NCBI GenBank assembly: GCA_017534885.1
Contig: JAFXVR010000006.1
Coordinates: 27,215 to 91,214, forward strand
Source: Clostridia bacterium
GTDB lineage: Bacteria; Bacillota; Clostridia; Christensenellales; Aristaeellaceae
Reading direction: 5' to 3'
DNA: 64,000 nucleotides
Of the stretch, positions 35,681-44,692 are shown one piece after another. The notes under the pieces are model-generated. The model saw only the letters and a list, made by a program, of their open reading frames with translations, was not told where the DNA came from and ran no database searches. A program made the translations under genes and the position numbers. Numbering within the stretch: position 1 is the stretch's first letter; every line of letters begins with the position of its first letter.

Positions 35681-36326
35681 GGCGGCTCCTTCTGTTGCGG
35701 GTCCGCGGCGTGGGATCGGGCTGATGCCACTGGGGCGGGATGTAAGGCGCGTTGTAGGCCTCCTCCCGGCTGCGGGAGGGTTCGATGCGCTTCAGCCGCA
35801 CATGGCTCTCCTCCGCGCTGCCGGCATTCAGCAGATGGGGCATGCGCAGGCGGAGCCTGTTCGCGTGGCGCTCGGCCCGGCGGCGGCGCTCCCGGGGCGG
35901 GGCGGGGGCTTCTTCCTCAGGGGGCGCTTCCTGAAAGGACACGGCAGCGTACAGGGCGGTGGCGGGGGCTTCCTGCTCAGGCGGCACCCAGGGCACCCGT
36001 GAGGGCACGGGCGGGGAAGGCGCTTCCGCCTCGGAGACCTGGGGCAGCGCCTCTTCTCCGGCCTCCGCTTCGCCCTTTCCCCAGCGCCTGCGCAGGCGGC
36101 GGAAGAAGCTCAGCCACACCCGGTAAGGCCGCCAGCGCAGCAGGTACACCGCGAGATCCACCGCGACGCCCACAAGGCACAGGGCCAGCGCCAGGCTCTG
36201 CCAGTTGCCGCCCAGCCAGGCCAGCAGGCTGTTTTCGTCCCCGCTGACGGCCGCCCAGAGCCAGCGCGCGCCGGCTTTGACCCAGGCGAGTAGCGCGGAG
36301 AGCAGGGAGTTGCCAAATCCGGCCAC
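35673..36326 (-). CDS. Small membrane protein with proline/glutamate-rich tail
   Basis: 217 residues. One strong transmembrane helix (about 42-66, SLALALCLVGVAVDLAVYLL) is followed by a basic patch and a long low-complexity cytoplasmic tail rich in Pro, Glu and Ala, ending in basic residues. No family is recognised. It lies between cdaR and the RsmF-like gene in the c-di-AMP operon, which may be the only clue to its role. Confidence 0.65.
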   Translation of the reverse strand: MAGFGNSLLSALLAWVKAGARWLWAAVSGDENSLLAWLGGNWQSLALALCLVGVAVDLAVYLLRWRPYRVWLSFFRRLRRRWGKGEAEAGEEALPQVSEAEAPSPPVPSRVPWVPPEQEAPATALYAAVSFQEAPPEEEAPAPPRERRRRAERHANRLRLRMPHLLNAGSAEESHVRLKRIEPSRSREEAYNAPYIPPQWHQPDPTPRTRNRRSRHA

Positions 36327-36343
36327 GGCTCAGGCTCCTTTCG

Positions 36344-37705
36344 TCATTCTTTCTCGATCAGGGTCACCAGAATGCTTTCCGGCTGGGTCTCATAGTGCCA
36401 CTCGATGCTGTCCGCGCCGTCGATGGCGCAGCGGATGAGCAGGTCATGCTCGCCCTTGGCGAGGCCGTCAGCGTCGCAGCTGAGGTGCAGCACGCTGTAG
36501 CTGAGGCCCTTGAGCCAGTTCACCGGCCCGGAGACGGTCACATCGGCGTAGCGGGTCTGCTGGCTGGCGCTCAGCCCGGCGCCCACTCCGGTCAGGGTCA
36601 CCCGCACGCCCTCAAACAGGCGCTCGCCGGTGACCGGCCCGATTTCCACCGCCACGGTCAGGCTGGTCTGGCTCAGGCTGCGGAGCTCGCCGGGGCGGCG
36701 GACGCTCACCTGGCGGGTGACGGACTCGCTCAGCCCGCTGATGTCCACGCTGGCGTCGGCGTACAGGGTTTCCAGCCGGTCCAGGGCTTCCGCCGTGCCC
36801 GCCGCGGTGATCACGGAGGGCGTGACGGTCACGCGCTTAACCTCATAGCCCTCGGCGGGGGTGCCCGTCACCAGGCCCAGCTCGGACACGGCGATCTCCC
36901 GCTGGGGATAAATGGTCTGTTCCACATTGATGGCGTCCAGCAGCACGGACTCGCTGGTGACCTCCAGCAGGTCGGAGACGACTTCCTCCCCGGCGGTGTT
37001 CATCAGCCGGAAGGACAGGGACTGGCTGTAGTTCCCGGCCCTGGGGGGCAGCAGGCTCTGGTCTAAGGTGACCTGGGCCTGGGCGATCTGGGAGACCAGG
37101 GAGCGGGGGCCGCTGACGGCCACATAGTAGGGATCGGCGGTGGAAGCCGTGGCCCACCAGCCCTCGGGCATATCGCCGGTGGCCACCACGTTCACGGGAA
37201 TGCGGTAGCGGGTGGCATAATCCTCCAGCACCAGGGTCACTGTGCTGGGCTCCACGTCGACCACCGTGCCATAGGTGGCGGAATTGCTGGTGAGGATGCG
37301 CACCTCCTGCTCGCCGGCCTCCCGCAGGCGGCTCAGGTCGATGCGGGCGTTGAATGTGGAAGCCTGGGCGGCGGTGTACTGGGTCTGGGGCACCTCCACC
37401 CGCAGGGTTACGCCGGTCATATCCTGGATGCCGGAGGTCACCACCAGGCCGTTGCGCTTGAGGATGTCCGAGCCGGAGACCGTGACGCTGACATCGGTGA
37501 AGACCTTGTCCCGGGTCAGGGAGGGATCCTGGGTGATCAGCGCCGCCCAGAGGATGATGGCCGTCAGCAGGGCGATCAGCTTGATGGGCCAGTTGGTCAC
37601 GATCAGGCGCTTCAGCCGCCTGTCCATCTGCTCCCAGTCGATTTTCGCCTCGCGCCGCCGGTCGCTCTCGGGACGGCCCGTGTCTGTCCTGGGCTGTTCG
37701 CTCAT
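36344..37705 (-). CDS. cdaR: YbbR-domain regulator of diadenylate cyclase
   Basis: 453 residues. A short cytoplasmic N-terminus and one transmembrane helix (WPIKLIALLTAIILWAALI) are followed by an extracytoplasmic part made of several YbbR repeats, each with a VRVxVxG-like strand pattern (VSVTVSGSDILKRNGLVV, YYVAVSGPRSLVSQIAQAQV). The start overlaps the cdaA stop (ATGA), matching the conserved cdaA-cdaR pair. CdaR binds CdaA and modulates c-di-AMP synthesis in other Firmicutes. glmM, the usual third gene, is absent here. Confidence 0.92.
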   Translation of the reverse strand: MSEQPRTDTGRPESDRRREAKIDWEQMDRRLKRLIVTNWPIKLIALLTAIILWAALITQDPSLTRDKVFTDVSVTVSGSDILKRNGLVVTSGIQDMTGVTLRVEVPQTQYTAAQASTFNARIDLSRLREAGEQEVRILTSNSATYGTVVDVEPSTVTLVLEDYATRYRIPVNVVATGDMPEGWWATASTADPYYVAVSGPRSLVSQIAQAQVTLDQSLLPPRAGNYSQSLSFRLMNTAGEEVVSDLLEVTSESVLLDAINVEQTIYPQREIAVSELGLVTGTPAEGYEVKRVTVTPSVITAAGTAEALDRLETLYADASVDISGLSESVTRQVSVRRPGELRSLSQTSLTVAVEIGPVTGERLFEGVRVTLTGVGAGLSASQQTRYADVTVSGPVNWLKGLSYSVLHLSCDADGLAKGEHDLLIRCAIDGADSIEWHYETQPESILVTLIEKE

Positions 37706-38553
37706 GCGTCCTTCTCCTTTCGCGGGGCTCTCAGGCGCTTCAGCAGGCCCAGACCGGTGATGGGCTCAGCAAAAAGCTCCTCCAGGTATTCCTTCAGGGT
37801 CTCGGCGGTCAGGTGGCGGGTCAGGCGGCCGTCCCTGGCCATCGAGATGGTGCCGGTCTCCTCGGAGACGATCAGGGCCACGGCGTCGGTGGTCTCGCTG
37901 ATGCCCAGGGCCGCCCGGTGGCGGGTGCCCAGCTCGCGGCTGACGGAGCGGCTCTCGGTCAGCGGCAGGATGCAGGCCCCGGCCACCACCCGCATGTCGC
38001 GGATGATCACCGCGCCATCGTGCAGGGGGGTGTTGGGCTCAAAGATATTCTCCAGCAGCGGCGCGGAGATTCGGGCGTCGATCTCGGTGCCCGTCTCCAC
38101 AATGTCCTCCACGCCGGTCTTGCGCTCCAGCACGATCAGCGCGCCCACCCGGCGGCGGCTCAGGTCGGTCATGCACTGAACCAGCTCGGAGATCACGCGG
38201 TTGCGCTCGGCCAGGTCGGTGCGCCCGTGGCGGAAGAGCCTGCCCCGGCCCAGGGATTCCAGGGCCTTGCGCAGCTCGGGCTGGAAGAGGATGATGAGCA
38301 CCAGCGCGCCGTTGTTGATGATGGACATCATGATCCAGTTCAGGGCGGTCAGGCCGATCACGCTGGACAGCACGGTGACCGCGCCCAGCAGCAGCACGCC
38401 CTTGAGCACGGCGCTGCCCTGGGTCTGGCGGGTCAGCATCAGCAGACCGTAGATCACCACAGCCACGATGAGCATATCCAAAACATCCACCACACCGATG
38501 CGGTGGGTGATGTTCCACATCGCGGTCTCCAGTGTCTGCCACAGGTTTGCCAA
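37702..38553 (-). CDS. cdaA: Diadenylate cyclase CdaA
   Basis: 283 residues. Three transmembrane segments (about 20-100) precede a DAC domain with the catalytic DGA in LHDGAVII and RHR in GTRHRAALG. It makes c-di-AMP from two ATP at the membrane. The TTG start at 38553 is supported by GGAGGG 7 nt upstream and by the lack of a better codon. A TATAAT lies 40 bp upstream on the minus strand, but no convincing -35 box. It heads cdaA-cdaR-unknown-RsmF-like-EamA. Confidence 0.95.
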   Translation of the reverse strand: MANLWQTLETAMWNITHRIGVVDVLDMLIVAVVIYGLLMLTRQTQGSAVLKGVLLLGAVTVLSSVIGLTALNWIMMSIINNGALVLIILFQPELRKALESLGRGRLFRHGRTDLAERNRVISELVQCMTDLSRRRVGALIVLERKTGVEDIVETGTEIDARISAPLLENIFEPNTPLHDGAVIIRDMRVVAGACILPLTESRSVSRELGTRHRAALGISETTDAVALIVSEETGTISMARDGRLTRHLTAETLKEYLEELFAEPITGLGLLKRLRAPRKEKDA

Positions 38554-38636
38554 GGCTTTTCCCTCCTCTGACGGGGTGCGGGGATATTATACACCATCCG
38601 GGGCGGTTTGGGGCGTATTTACAGAGATAAAATTTG

Positions 38637-40535
38637 TTATGGGATATAGATGGTCTCGATGGCGGTCACCACGCCGTAGCTGTTCAGCACATAGTCCAGC
38701 TGCCAGGTGTGGCTGTCGGCGGTGTAGCAGATGTAGCGGATGATCTTTCCGGTGTCGGTCACCAGCACCCGGCCGATGCCCTTGTCGGTCTGGTACAGGC
38801 CGCGGTTGCCGCTGCCGCCGGCCTTCTGCCCCATGTCCCGGTAGGCGTCGGTGATCTCGCTCTCGCTCTGGCCGACGCCGGTGGACCTGGGCGCGCTGAA
38901 GGGCCCGCCCGTGAAGTACAGGTCCACCAGGTACTGATGGCTGCCCGCCCGCTCGAAGATCGCGTAGCCCCAGCCGTAAACGTACTTGCGGCAGGGATTG
39001 GAAATATTGTTGAGGGTCAGATCCTCCTGGCTGAGGGGCTCGCCGTAGGCCGCCTGGAAGTCCGTATACTCGGTGGAGTGCAGCTTCATGCCGCTGATCA
39101 GGTCTTCCACGCCGAAGGCCGCCTTGGGGTAGGGGCGGACATCGATCTTGTAATTGACCTCGGTGACGTTGGAGGACTTGCCGTAGCCGTTGACCGCCAC
39201 CGCCCGGAGGGTCACATAGCCCGTGGGCAGCTGCACGGGGGTGCCGTCGTAGATCGGGCTGTCGGAATCGGGGATGGAGCCGTCGATCGTGTAGTAGATC
39301 GTGATGTCCGTGTCCTTGCTGTTCTCCTTGCCGGGGCTGATGGGCACCTTGCACCGGGTTTTGTAGGTGTTGGGCGCCAGGTGGACATAGGGCGACTGAG
39401 GTCTGGGCAGGCTGACGGAATAGGTGGCGCTGAGCTCGTCTGAGACCAGGTCGCCGTTGACGCAGACCGCCCGCAGCTTGCGGGTGCCCTCGTCCATGAA
39501 CACGCTGCCGTCGCAGAGGATGCCCTCGTCCGGGAGCACCGCCTCCTCATCAAAGGTGTAGTACACGTCCAGCCCCTGGGGGGAGGTGAGGCCCAGGTTG
39601 AACTTCTCCGAGAAGGAGCCGGCGGTGCGGCTCACCACGGGCTGCTGGGGCAGGAGATCAGTGCGCTGCTGCTGGAAGGAACTCAGGCCGGTCTTCTCCC
39701 AGGCCGTCTGCATCAGCTCCGCCGCCGCCGCCCGCCTTCCGTCCGAGAGCATCATGCGGATGACGTTGGAGTAGGCCGTGGGCGCGCTGGGCACAATGTC
39801 CGTGTAGATGTGCACGTACAGGGCCTCGGCGTCCTCCAGCCGGCCCGCAGCCTCGTAGGCGCCGCCTAACATCAGCAGGCCGGGCACGTTGATGTCGTCG
39901 GCCTCCTCGTCCTGGAGCGCGGCCTGTTCAAAGCAGGCGATGGCCCCGTCGATGTCGCCGGTGTCCATGCGCTCCTCGCCCACCTCCCAGAGGGCGGCGG
40001 AGGTGGCGCTGCGGCCCGAGCGCGCCATGATGAGCTGGCCCGCGTGGGTGCGGTTCAGGAAGATCAGCGCGCCGATGGCCAGTATCACGGCAAAGCCGAT
40101 GGCGATGAGGCCCACCAGCGTCCAGTTGACCATCCTGCGGGTGGCCAGGTGTTCCTTGCGCAGGCGGCCCCGGGGATCGGGGTTCACATAGGCTCCCGGC
40201 TCCCGCATGGTCTCAGCAGCGTAGCCCCGGGCGCCCTCGTCCAGCGCCGCGCCGGTCACCGGCTGACCTTCCTCGTCGTACACATAGCTGTCCGCGTACA
40301 CGGGCACCTCGCCCTGGGCCCGCAGGTGCTCCGGATCCACATAGACCCTTCCCGCGCCTTGGCGCTCGGCCTGGAGGGGCGTCCGCTGAGCCGCCGCGTC
40401 CTCCCGCGCCCGCCGCCCCTGCCTGATGGCGCGCACGCCCGTATCCCTGTTTTCACCCCGCGGCAAAAGCCTGCCGCATTCCGGGCAGAGAATGGCATCG
40501 CCGTCAGCGTAAGCGCCGCAAAATGGACAGAGCAT
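38637..40535 (-). CDS. Zinc-ribbon membrane protein with TPR and CHB_HEX-like domains
   Basis: 632 residues. An N-terminal zinc ribbon (CPFC and CPEC, residues 3-20) is followed by a disordered segment, one transmembrane helix (about 136-160) and TPR-like repeats (about 175-290, TGDIDGAIACFEQAALQDEE). Two chitobiase C-terminal-like beta domains come next (YYTFDEEAVLPDEGILCDGS, then YYTIDGSIPDSDSPIYDGTP), and then a C-terminal domain of unknown type. The zinc ribbon would be cytoplasmic and the rest outside. The exact function is unknown. It follows the HEAT-repeat gene at 40593, and cdaA begins 83 bp downstream. Confidence 0.8.
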   Translation of the reverse strand: MLCPFCGAYADGDAILCPECGRLLPRGENRDTGVRAIRQGRRAREDAAAQRTPLQAERQGAGRVYVDPEHLRAQGEVPVYADSYVYDEEGQPVTGAALDEGARGYAAETMREPGAYVNPDPRGRLRKEHLATRRMVNWTLVGLIAIGFAVILAIGALIFLNRTHAGQLIMARSGRSATSAALWEVGEERMDTGDIDGAIACFEQAALQDEEADDINVPGLLMLGGAYEAAGRLEDAEALYVHIYTDIVPSAPTAYSNVIRMMLSDGRRAAAAELMQTAWEKTGLSSFQQQRTDLLPQQPVVSRTAGSFSEKFNLGLTSPQGLDVYYTFDEEAVLPDEGILCDGSVFMDEGTRKLRAVCVNGDLVSDELSATYSVSLPRPQSPYVHLAPNTYKTRCKVPISPGKENSKDTDITIYYTIDGSIPDSDSPIYDGTPVQLPTGYVTLRAVAVNGYGKSSNVTEVNYKIDVRPYPKAAFGVEDLISGMKLHSTEYTDFQAAYGEPLSQEDLTLNNISNPCRKYVYGWGYAIFERAGSHQYLVDLYFTGGPFSAPRSTGVGQSESEITDAYRDMGQKAGGSGNRGLYQTDKGIGRVLVTDTGKIIRYICYTADSHTWQLDYVLNSYGVVTAIETIYIP

Positions 40536-40592
40536 AGATACCTCATTTTCGGCTGAGAGCCGATGGCGTCGGCAGTCAGCTCAGCGGCAGGT

Positions 40593-41420
40593 TTACTGGA
40601 GCTTCTGAAGGGCTTCAAACTGGGGATCGCCGGAAAAGTCCCGGTCGGGAGGCGTACCGCCTAGGGCCTCGATGGCGGCCCGGAGCTCAATGAAGTCCGC
40701 GTAGCCGGTGGCGGGATCGTTGGCGGCCTTCATCAGGGCGGGCAGAGCGGCCTCGTCCCCCAGCCGGGCCAGGTGCCCCGCAAAGACGGCGCGGCGGGCG
40801 GGCCGGGTCTCGAAGAGCCGCAGGGCGGTCTCCAGCAGCTTTTTGTGGCGGGAGTGGCGCACCAGCACGTCCAGCAGGGCTTCCTGCCCGGCCTCGTTGG
40901 CGCGGCCCAGGGCCTCCAGCATCTGCGGCACGGCGGCCTGGCCCATCTCGTCTAAGGCGTCCAGGGCGATCTCCGCCAGCTCGTCGTCCTCGCCGCGGTT
41001 CAGCTGCCAGGTGATGTACAGGTTCCGGGGCAGGACGCTGTCCATGTCCTTAAGCACCCCCACCGCGGTGGTGCGGGCGTCCATGGGCGCGGTCTCGTCC
41101 TGGAGCAGGGCCAGCAGGCGCTTTTCGCAGGGCTTGCCCACGCTCTCGATCTGCTCCAGCAGGATCTCCGGCACGGGCACGTCCTGCTCGCAGTAGGCCC
41201 GGAGCCAGTCCACCAGATCCTTGGGATCCTCGTACTGGCTGAAGAAGGAACCCGGGGTCAGCCCGTCCAGCCATGGCGCGGGCTCGTTCAGGAAGGACAG
41301 GTACACCCGGGGGATGTCCGCCTCCATCGCGTCGTAGTTCCGGTATTCCTTCAGGTGCTTTTTCATCCACGCGGTGGTGTAGTCCGCGAAGCGGCTGTCA
41401 AAATCGATGCACTCGAACAT
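40593..41420 (-). CDS. HEAT-repeat-like protein
   Basis: 275 residues, mostly alpha-helical and acidic. Repeated ~30-residue units resemble HEAT/PBS-lyase repeats: AEIALDALDEMGQAAVPQML, EAGQEALLDVLVRHSRHKKL, GDEAALPALMKAANDPATGY. No catalytic motif is seen. GGAGG precedes the ATG. It probably forms a pair with the zinc-ribbon gene 57 bp downstream. Confidence 0.7.
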   Translation of the reverse strand: MFECIDFDSRFADYTTAWMKKHLKEYRNYDAMEADIPRVYLSFLNEPAPWLDGLTPGSFFSQYEDPKDLVDWLRAYCEQDVPVPEILLEQIESVGKPCEKRLLALLQDETAPMDARTTAVGVLKDMDSVLPRNLYITWQLNRGEDDELAEIALDALDEMGQAAVPQMLEALGRANEAGQEALLDVLVRHSRHKKLLETALRLFETRPARRAVFAGHLARLGDEAALPALMKAANDPATGYADFIELRAAIEALGGTPPDRDFSGDPQFEALQKLQ

Positions 41421-41484
41421 GGTGGCCTCCGGGAATGATAGTGTTCTTTGTTTTGCTTGTCTTTGTTTGAATGCTTCATTCGCA

Positions 41485-41553
41485 CAGGGGGTTTCGCGCC
41501 TGCGGGCGCGACCAGAGGGCTTTGCGATCGCCCTCTGGACTCCTTCGCCCCCT
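41485..41553. repeat. Intergenic paired-hairpin element, copy B4
   Basis: The clearest copy. An outer stem AGGGGG/CCCCCT encloses hairpin 1 GCGCC-TGCG-GGCGC and hairpin 2 CCAGAGGGC-9 nt-GCCCTCTGG, suggesting a three-way junction. It lies between hslO (3' side) and the HEAT gene (5' side). Confidence 0.8.
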
Positions 41554-41591
41554 CCGCTGTTTGGGTTGTTGGTTTTCAGAGTGTCAGACTC

Positions 41592-42473
41592 TTACATCCC
41601 TGCCAGCTTTTTCAGCTCATCGGAGGTGAAGCGGTACTGTTTGTGGCAGAAGTGGCAGCTCAGCTCCGCGCCCTGGCCGTCCTCGATGATCTCCTTCAGG
41701 TCGGCGGGATTGAGGGTCAGCAGGGCCCGCTCCATGCGCTCCCGGGAGCAGGTGCAGCGGTAGCTGACGGGCACGCGCTCCAGCAGCTCGGGCTCCAGGC
41801 CGCGGAACCAGTCCTCCACCAGCTGTTCCTTGGGCACGGCGTTCAGCTCCCGGCTGATGTCGGCGAACATGGGGCTGCGCAGCTCCAGCTGTTCGATGGT
41901 CTTTTCCTCGCAGCCGGGCAGGGGCTGAATCAGCAGGCCGCCAGCCTTGAGGACGGTCTCTCCCTTCACCAGCACGCCCAGGGCCACCAGGGAGGGCTGC
42001 TGCTCGCTGACCGTGAAATAGTTGGCGAAGTCGACGCCCAGCTCCCCGCTGACCAGCTCGCACTGGCCCACATAGGGCTCCTTCAGCCCCAGATCCTTGA
42101 CCACGCTCATGCGCCCCTGGCTGCCTACGGCGCCGCCCACGTCCAGCTTGCCGTCCGCTCTGAGCGGCAGGTCGGCCAGGGGGTTGTCGCAGCAGGCGCG
42201 GACGCTGCTGCGGTCCGCCACGGCCACCAGAGCGCCCATGGGCCCGCCGCCCTTCACGGTCACGGACACGCTCTCGCCCTCGCCCTTGAGCATCACGCCC
42301 AGCATCAGCGTGCCGGTCATCAGCCGGCCCAAAGCCGCCGTGCAGACCGGGGTGGTTCCGTGGAGCCGCGCCGCCTCCTGGCAGACCGCGGTGGTCTCGC
42401 AGAGGAGCACCCGCGCCTGGCCGCCCAGCAGGGTCAGCCGCAGCATTTCATCCTGTGTGACGATATCCAGCAT
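41592..42473 (-). CDS. hslO: Redox-regulated chaperone Hsp33
   Basis: 293 residues. The N-terminal folding domain contains GRLMTGTLMLGVMLKGEGE and GAVGSQGRMSVVKDLGLKEP. The C-terminal redox switch has the four zinc cysteines in YRCTCSRE and LSCHFC. It is a holdase activated when oxidants release the zinc. It lies at the end of the unit DUF624-methyltransferase-hslO. Confidence 0.96.
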   Translation of the reverse strand: MLDIVTQDEMLRLTLLGGQARVLLCETTAVCQEAARLHGTTPVCTAALGRLMTGTLMLGVMLKGEGESVSVTVKGGGPMGALVAVADRSSVRACCDNPLADLPLRADGKLDVGGAVGSQGRMSVVKDLGLKEPYVGQCELVSGELGVDFANYFTVSEQQPSLVALGVLVKGETVLKAGGLLIQPLPGCEEKTIEQLELRSPMFADISRELNAVPKEQLVEDWFRGLEPELLERVPVSYRCTCSRERMERALLTLNPADLKEIIEDGQGAELSCHFCHKQYRFTSDELKKLAGM

Positions 42474-42514
42474 AGCAGTTCCTTCTGTTTTGGTTTTTGG
42501 TTTGGGTTTTCAGA

Positions 42515-43270
42515 TCAGCCTTCCGCTGAAGCCCGTACAGCCGATATATGCCAGCGGCGTTCAGATGGGGCGGGGGGCGTCAGCCCCTTTTCCCCGTATA
42601 CGGCGACGTCCGCAAAGCCCGCCGAGCGCAGCGCCGCCTCCAGCTCCGGGAGCTCCCAGGCGCGCTGGCGCTGGCTTTCGTCGATGCGGCGGTAGCGGCC
42701 GTCCCGCTCAGGCACAAAGATGCACAGATCCATCTTCACCTGGCGCTGGCGGGGCAGCCAGGCGTTCTGCCAGACGACGGTGGCGGCCTCGCTGTCGGTG
42801 CAGAGCAACTGATTGCCCAGATCGTTCTTCAGCTTGTGTGGGGTTGAAACATCAAAGGCCAGGCAGCCGCCGGGCTTCAGCGCCGCAGCCGCCGCGCGGA
42901 GGAAGGCGTTCAGGTCGTCCTCCGTCAGCAGGTAGTTCACCCCGTCGCAGGTGGCGAGGATCGCGTCCTGGGGCCGGTGCAGGGCCAGGGCGCGCATGTC
43001 CTGGCAGGCAAAGGGGATGTTCAGCCCCTCCCGCCGGGCCTTTTCGCCGGCCCTTTGCAGCATGTCCGGGCTCAGGTCGACGCCCGTCATGCGGTAGCCG
43101 GCCTTCTGCAGGGGCAGGGTCAGGCTGCCGGTGCCGCAGGCGCACTCGCAGACCGAAGCGCCATTGTGCACCCCCCTGTCCGCCAGCAGCTGTGCGTACA
43201 GCCCGGCCCAGGCCGCGTAGTCCACCTCGGCCATCAGCGCGTCATAGACTTCCGCAAAGGCGCTGTACAT
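42515..43270 (-). CDS. Class I SAM-dependent methyltransferase
   Basis: 251 residues. Motif I VCECACGTGSLTLPLQKAGY is followed by GVDLSPDMLQRA, with ATCDGVNYLL and LKPGGCLAFDVSTP later, the usual Rossmann-fold order. The N-terminus MYSAFAEVYDALMAEVDYAA is that of the small-molecule methyltransferases common in Firmicutes (YqeM-like). The substrate is unknown. The start overlaps the last base of the DUF624 stop codon. Confidence 0.88.
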   Translation of the reverse strand: MYSAFAEVYDALMAEVDYAAWAGLYAQLLADRGVHNGASVCECACGTGSLTLPLQKAGYRMTGVDLSPDMLQRAGEKARREGLNIPFACQDMRALALHRPQDAILATCDGVNYLLTEDDLNAFLRAAAAALKPGGCLAFDVSTPHKLKNDLGNQLLCTDSEAATVVWQNAWLPRQRQVKMDLCIFVPERDGRYRRIDESQRQRAWELPELEAALRSAGFADVAVYGEKGLTPPAPSERRWHISAVRASAEG

Positions 43271-44322
43271 CAGGCTTCCCCGTCCTCAGCGCTGTCCTCA
43301 TCCTCGTCTTCGTCCGGCTCCAGGTACAAGCCCTTGTTCACCGGCGCGCCCTCAATGCGCGGGTTGATGAAGCGCTCGAAGACCGCGTTGGTATAGCTGG
43401 CGGTGACGAAGCGGCTGAGGGTGTAGCCGATCAGGATATAGTAGGCGGCCAGCCCCAGCGCGCCCCACTGGGGGGAGAAGAAGTAGATGACCACCCCGGC
43501 GATGAGGCAGGGCACGCAGTGCAGCAGGCGGATGCCCACGCTCATGGGCAGGCGCGCCACGGCGATGAGCAGGGCGTTGCGCATCAGCTCAGAGAAGCGC
43601 AGCTTGTAGGAGACCATCAGCGGATACATGTAGGTGACCGAGATGCTCCAGATGATGCCGATCATCAGCACCAGCACCTGGGGCACGATAAAGAAGGGCG
43701 AGGCCTCCGCCTGAGCCCCGTAAAAGCGCCAGGCCACAAAGACCACCAGGGGCAGGGCGCCCGTGATGACGGATACCGGCAGGGCCTGCTTCCAGTTGTC
43801 CTTCACCGCGTCCTTGAAATCGCTCCAGATGAAGGCGTGCTCATCCCGGGCCCAGTTGCGGGTGACATAGGTCACGCCCGCGGTGGCCGGGCCGGTGATG
43901 GCAATGCAGGGGAAGAGCCAGAGCAGGGTGGAGAAGAGCACGCTGTAGAGCGCGTCCACCACCTGCTGGGCGCTGAGCACCTGCCCGGGGTTCATCTGGG
44001 CGGCTTCCTTCACCGCCTCGGACGCATCGGCCTCCTGCGCCTGATCCTGGGCCTCCGCCACATAGCGGGTCAGGGAGGAGGTGCCGTCGCCCAGGTCCAT
44101 CTGGTTCATGGCGTTCATGGCGGTGGCCCCGCCCATGGCCAGGATGACGATGGTGGGCAGCCAGACCACCAGGTACATCAGGTTCAGCCGGATCAGGGCT
44201 GAAAAGCGCACCCGCAGCGTTTCGCGGAAGAGCTGCGGCCGGGTGGCGGGCATATCCTCCACATTCAGGTCCGCCTTGCCCGCCTTGCCGTAAAAGTAAT
44301 TGTTCATCAGGTTTTTGAACAT
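43270..44322 (-). CDS. DUF624 (YesL-like) membrane protein
   Basis: 350 residues with about five or six transmembrane helices (LIRLNLMYLVVWLPTIVILA, LLWLFPCIAITGPATAGVTY, VLVLMIGIIWSISVTYMYPL) and the family's ITGPATAGVTYVTRNWARDE signature. A ~50-residue soluble insertion follows the first helix. The C-terminal tail is highly acidic (EPDEDEDEDSAEDGEA). Members often sit near sugar transport genes; no such link is seen here. Confidence 0.82.
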   Translation of the reverse strand: MFKNLMNNYFYGKAGKADLNVEDMPATRPQLFRETLRVRFSALIRLNLMYLVVWLPTIVILAMGGATAMNAMNQMDLGDGTSSLTRYVAEAQDQAQEADASEAVKEAAQMNPGQVLSAQQVVDALYSVLFSTLLWLFPCIAITGPATAGVTYVTRNWARDEHAFIWSDFKDAVKDNWKQALPVSVITGALPLVVFVAWRFYGAQAEASPFFIVPQVLVLMIGIIWSISVTYMYPLMVSYKLRFSELMRNALLIAVARLPMSVGIRLLHCVPCLIAGVVIYFFSPQWGALGLAAYYILIGYTLSRFVTASYTNAVFERFINPRIEGAPVNKGLYLEPDEDEDEDSAEDGEA

Positions 44323-44385
44323 TCCCGTGCCTCCTCATCCGGGCCCGAAGCCCGGCCGCCCACAGGCGATAATCAACCAAATAGC

Positions 44386-44414
44386 AGTATACCACACACC
44401 GCGCCCGAGGGCAA
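44386..44414 (-). promoter_or_regulatory. Promoter of the DUF624-methyltransferase-hslO unit
   Basis: TTGCCC (44414-44409), a 17-bp spacer and TATACT (44391-44386) on the minus strand. Confidence 0.75.
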
Positions 44415-44510
44415 GTGCCGGAAAGGGGCTTCAGCGGCCTCCTCAGGCGGGAAAACAGCAGGTTTTTCAGAAAGTTTACACTTTTGTTTTGAAACAGCCG
44501 CGGTACAGGC

Positions 44511-44539
44511 TTGCCAAATCGCAATCATTATGGTATGAT
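44511..44539 (+). promoter_or_regulatory. Promoter of the RNase J gene
   Basis: TTGCCA (44511-44516), a 17-bp spacer and TATGAT (44534-44539). The transcript would have a leader of about 147 nt that can pair ACAGGCC (44579-44585) with GGCCTGT (44623-44629). Confidence 0.78.
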
Positions 44540-44692
44540 TACATTGATGGCGTATATCTTTTGTGTTGCCGCTTTCCGACAGGCCATCAGAACCCGTGCA
44601 GACGCTGTATTGAAATGATGCCGGCCTGTGAGCGCCGGTTTGGATAGCCCTTTTTCATGACTGTTCCGGACGGGAAAGAAAGGAGAAGAGAC

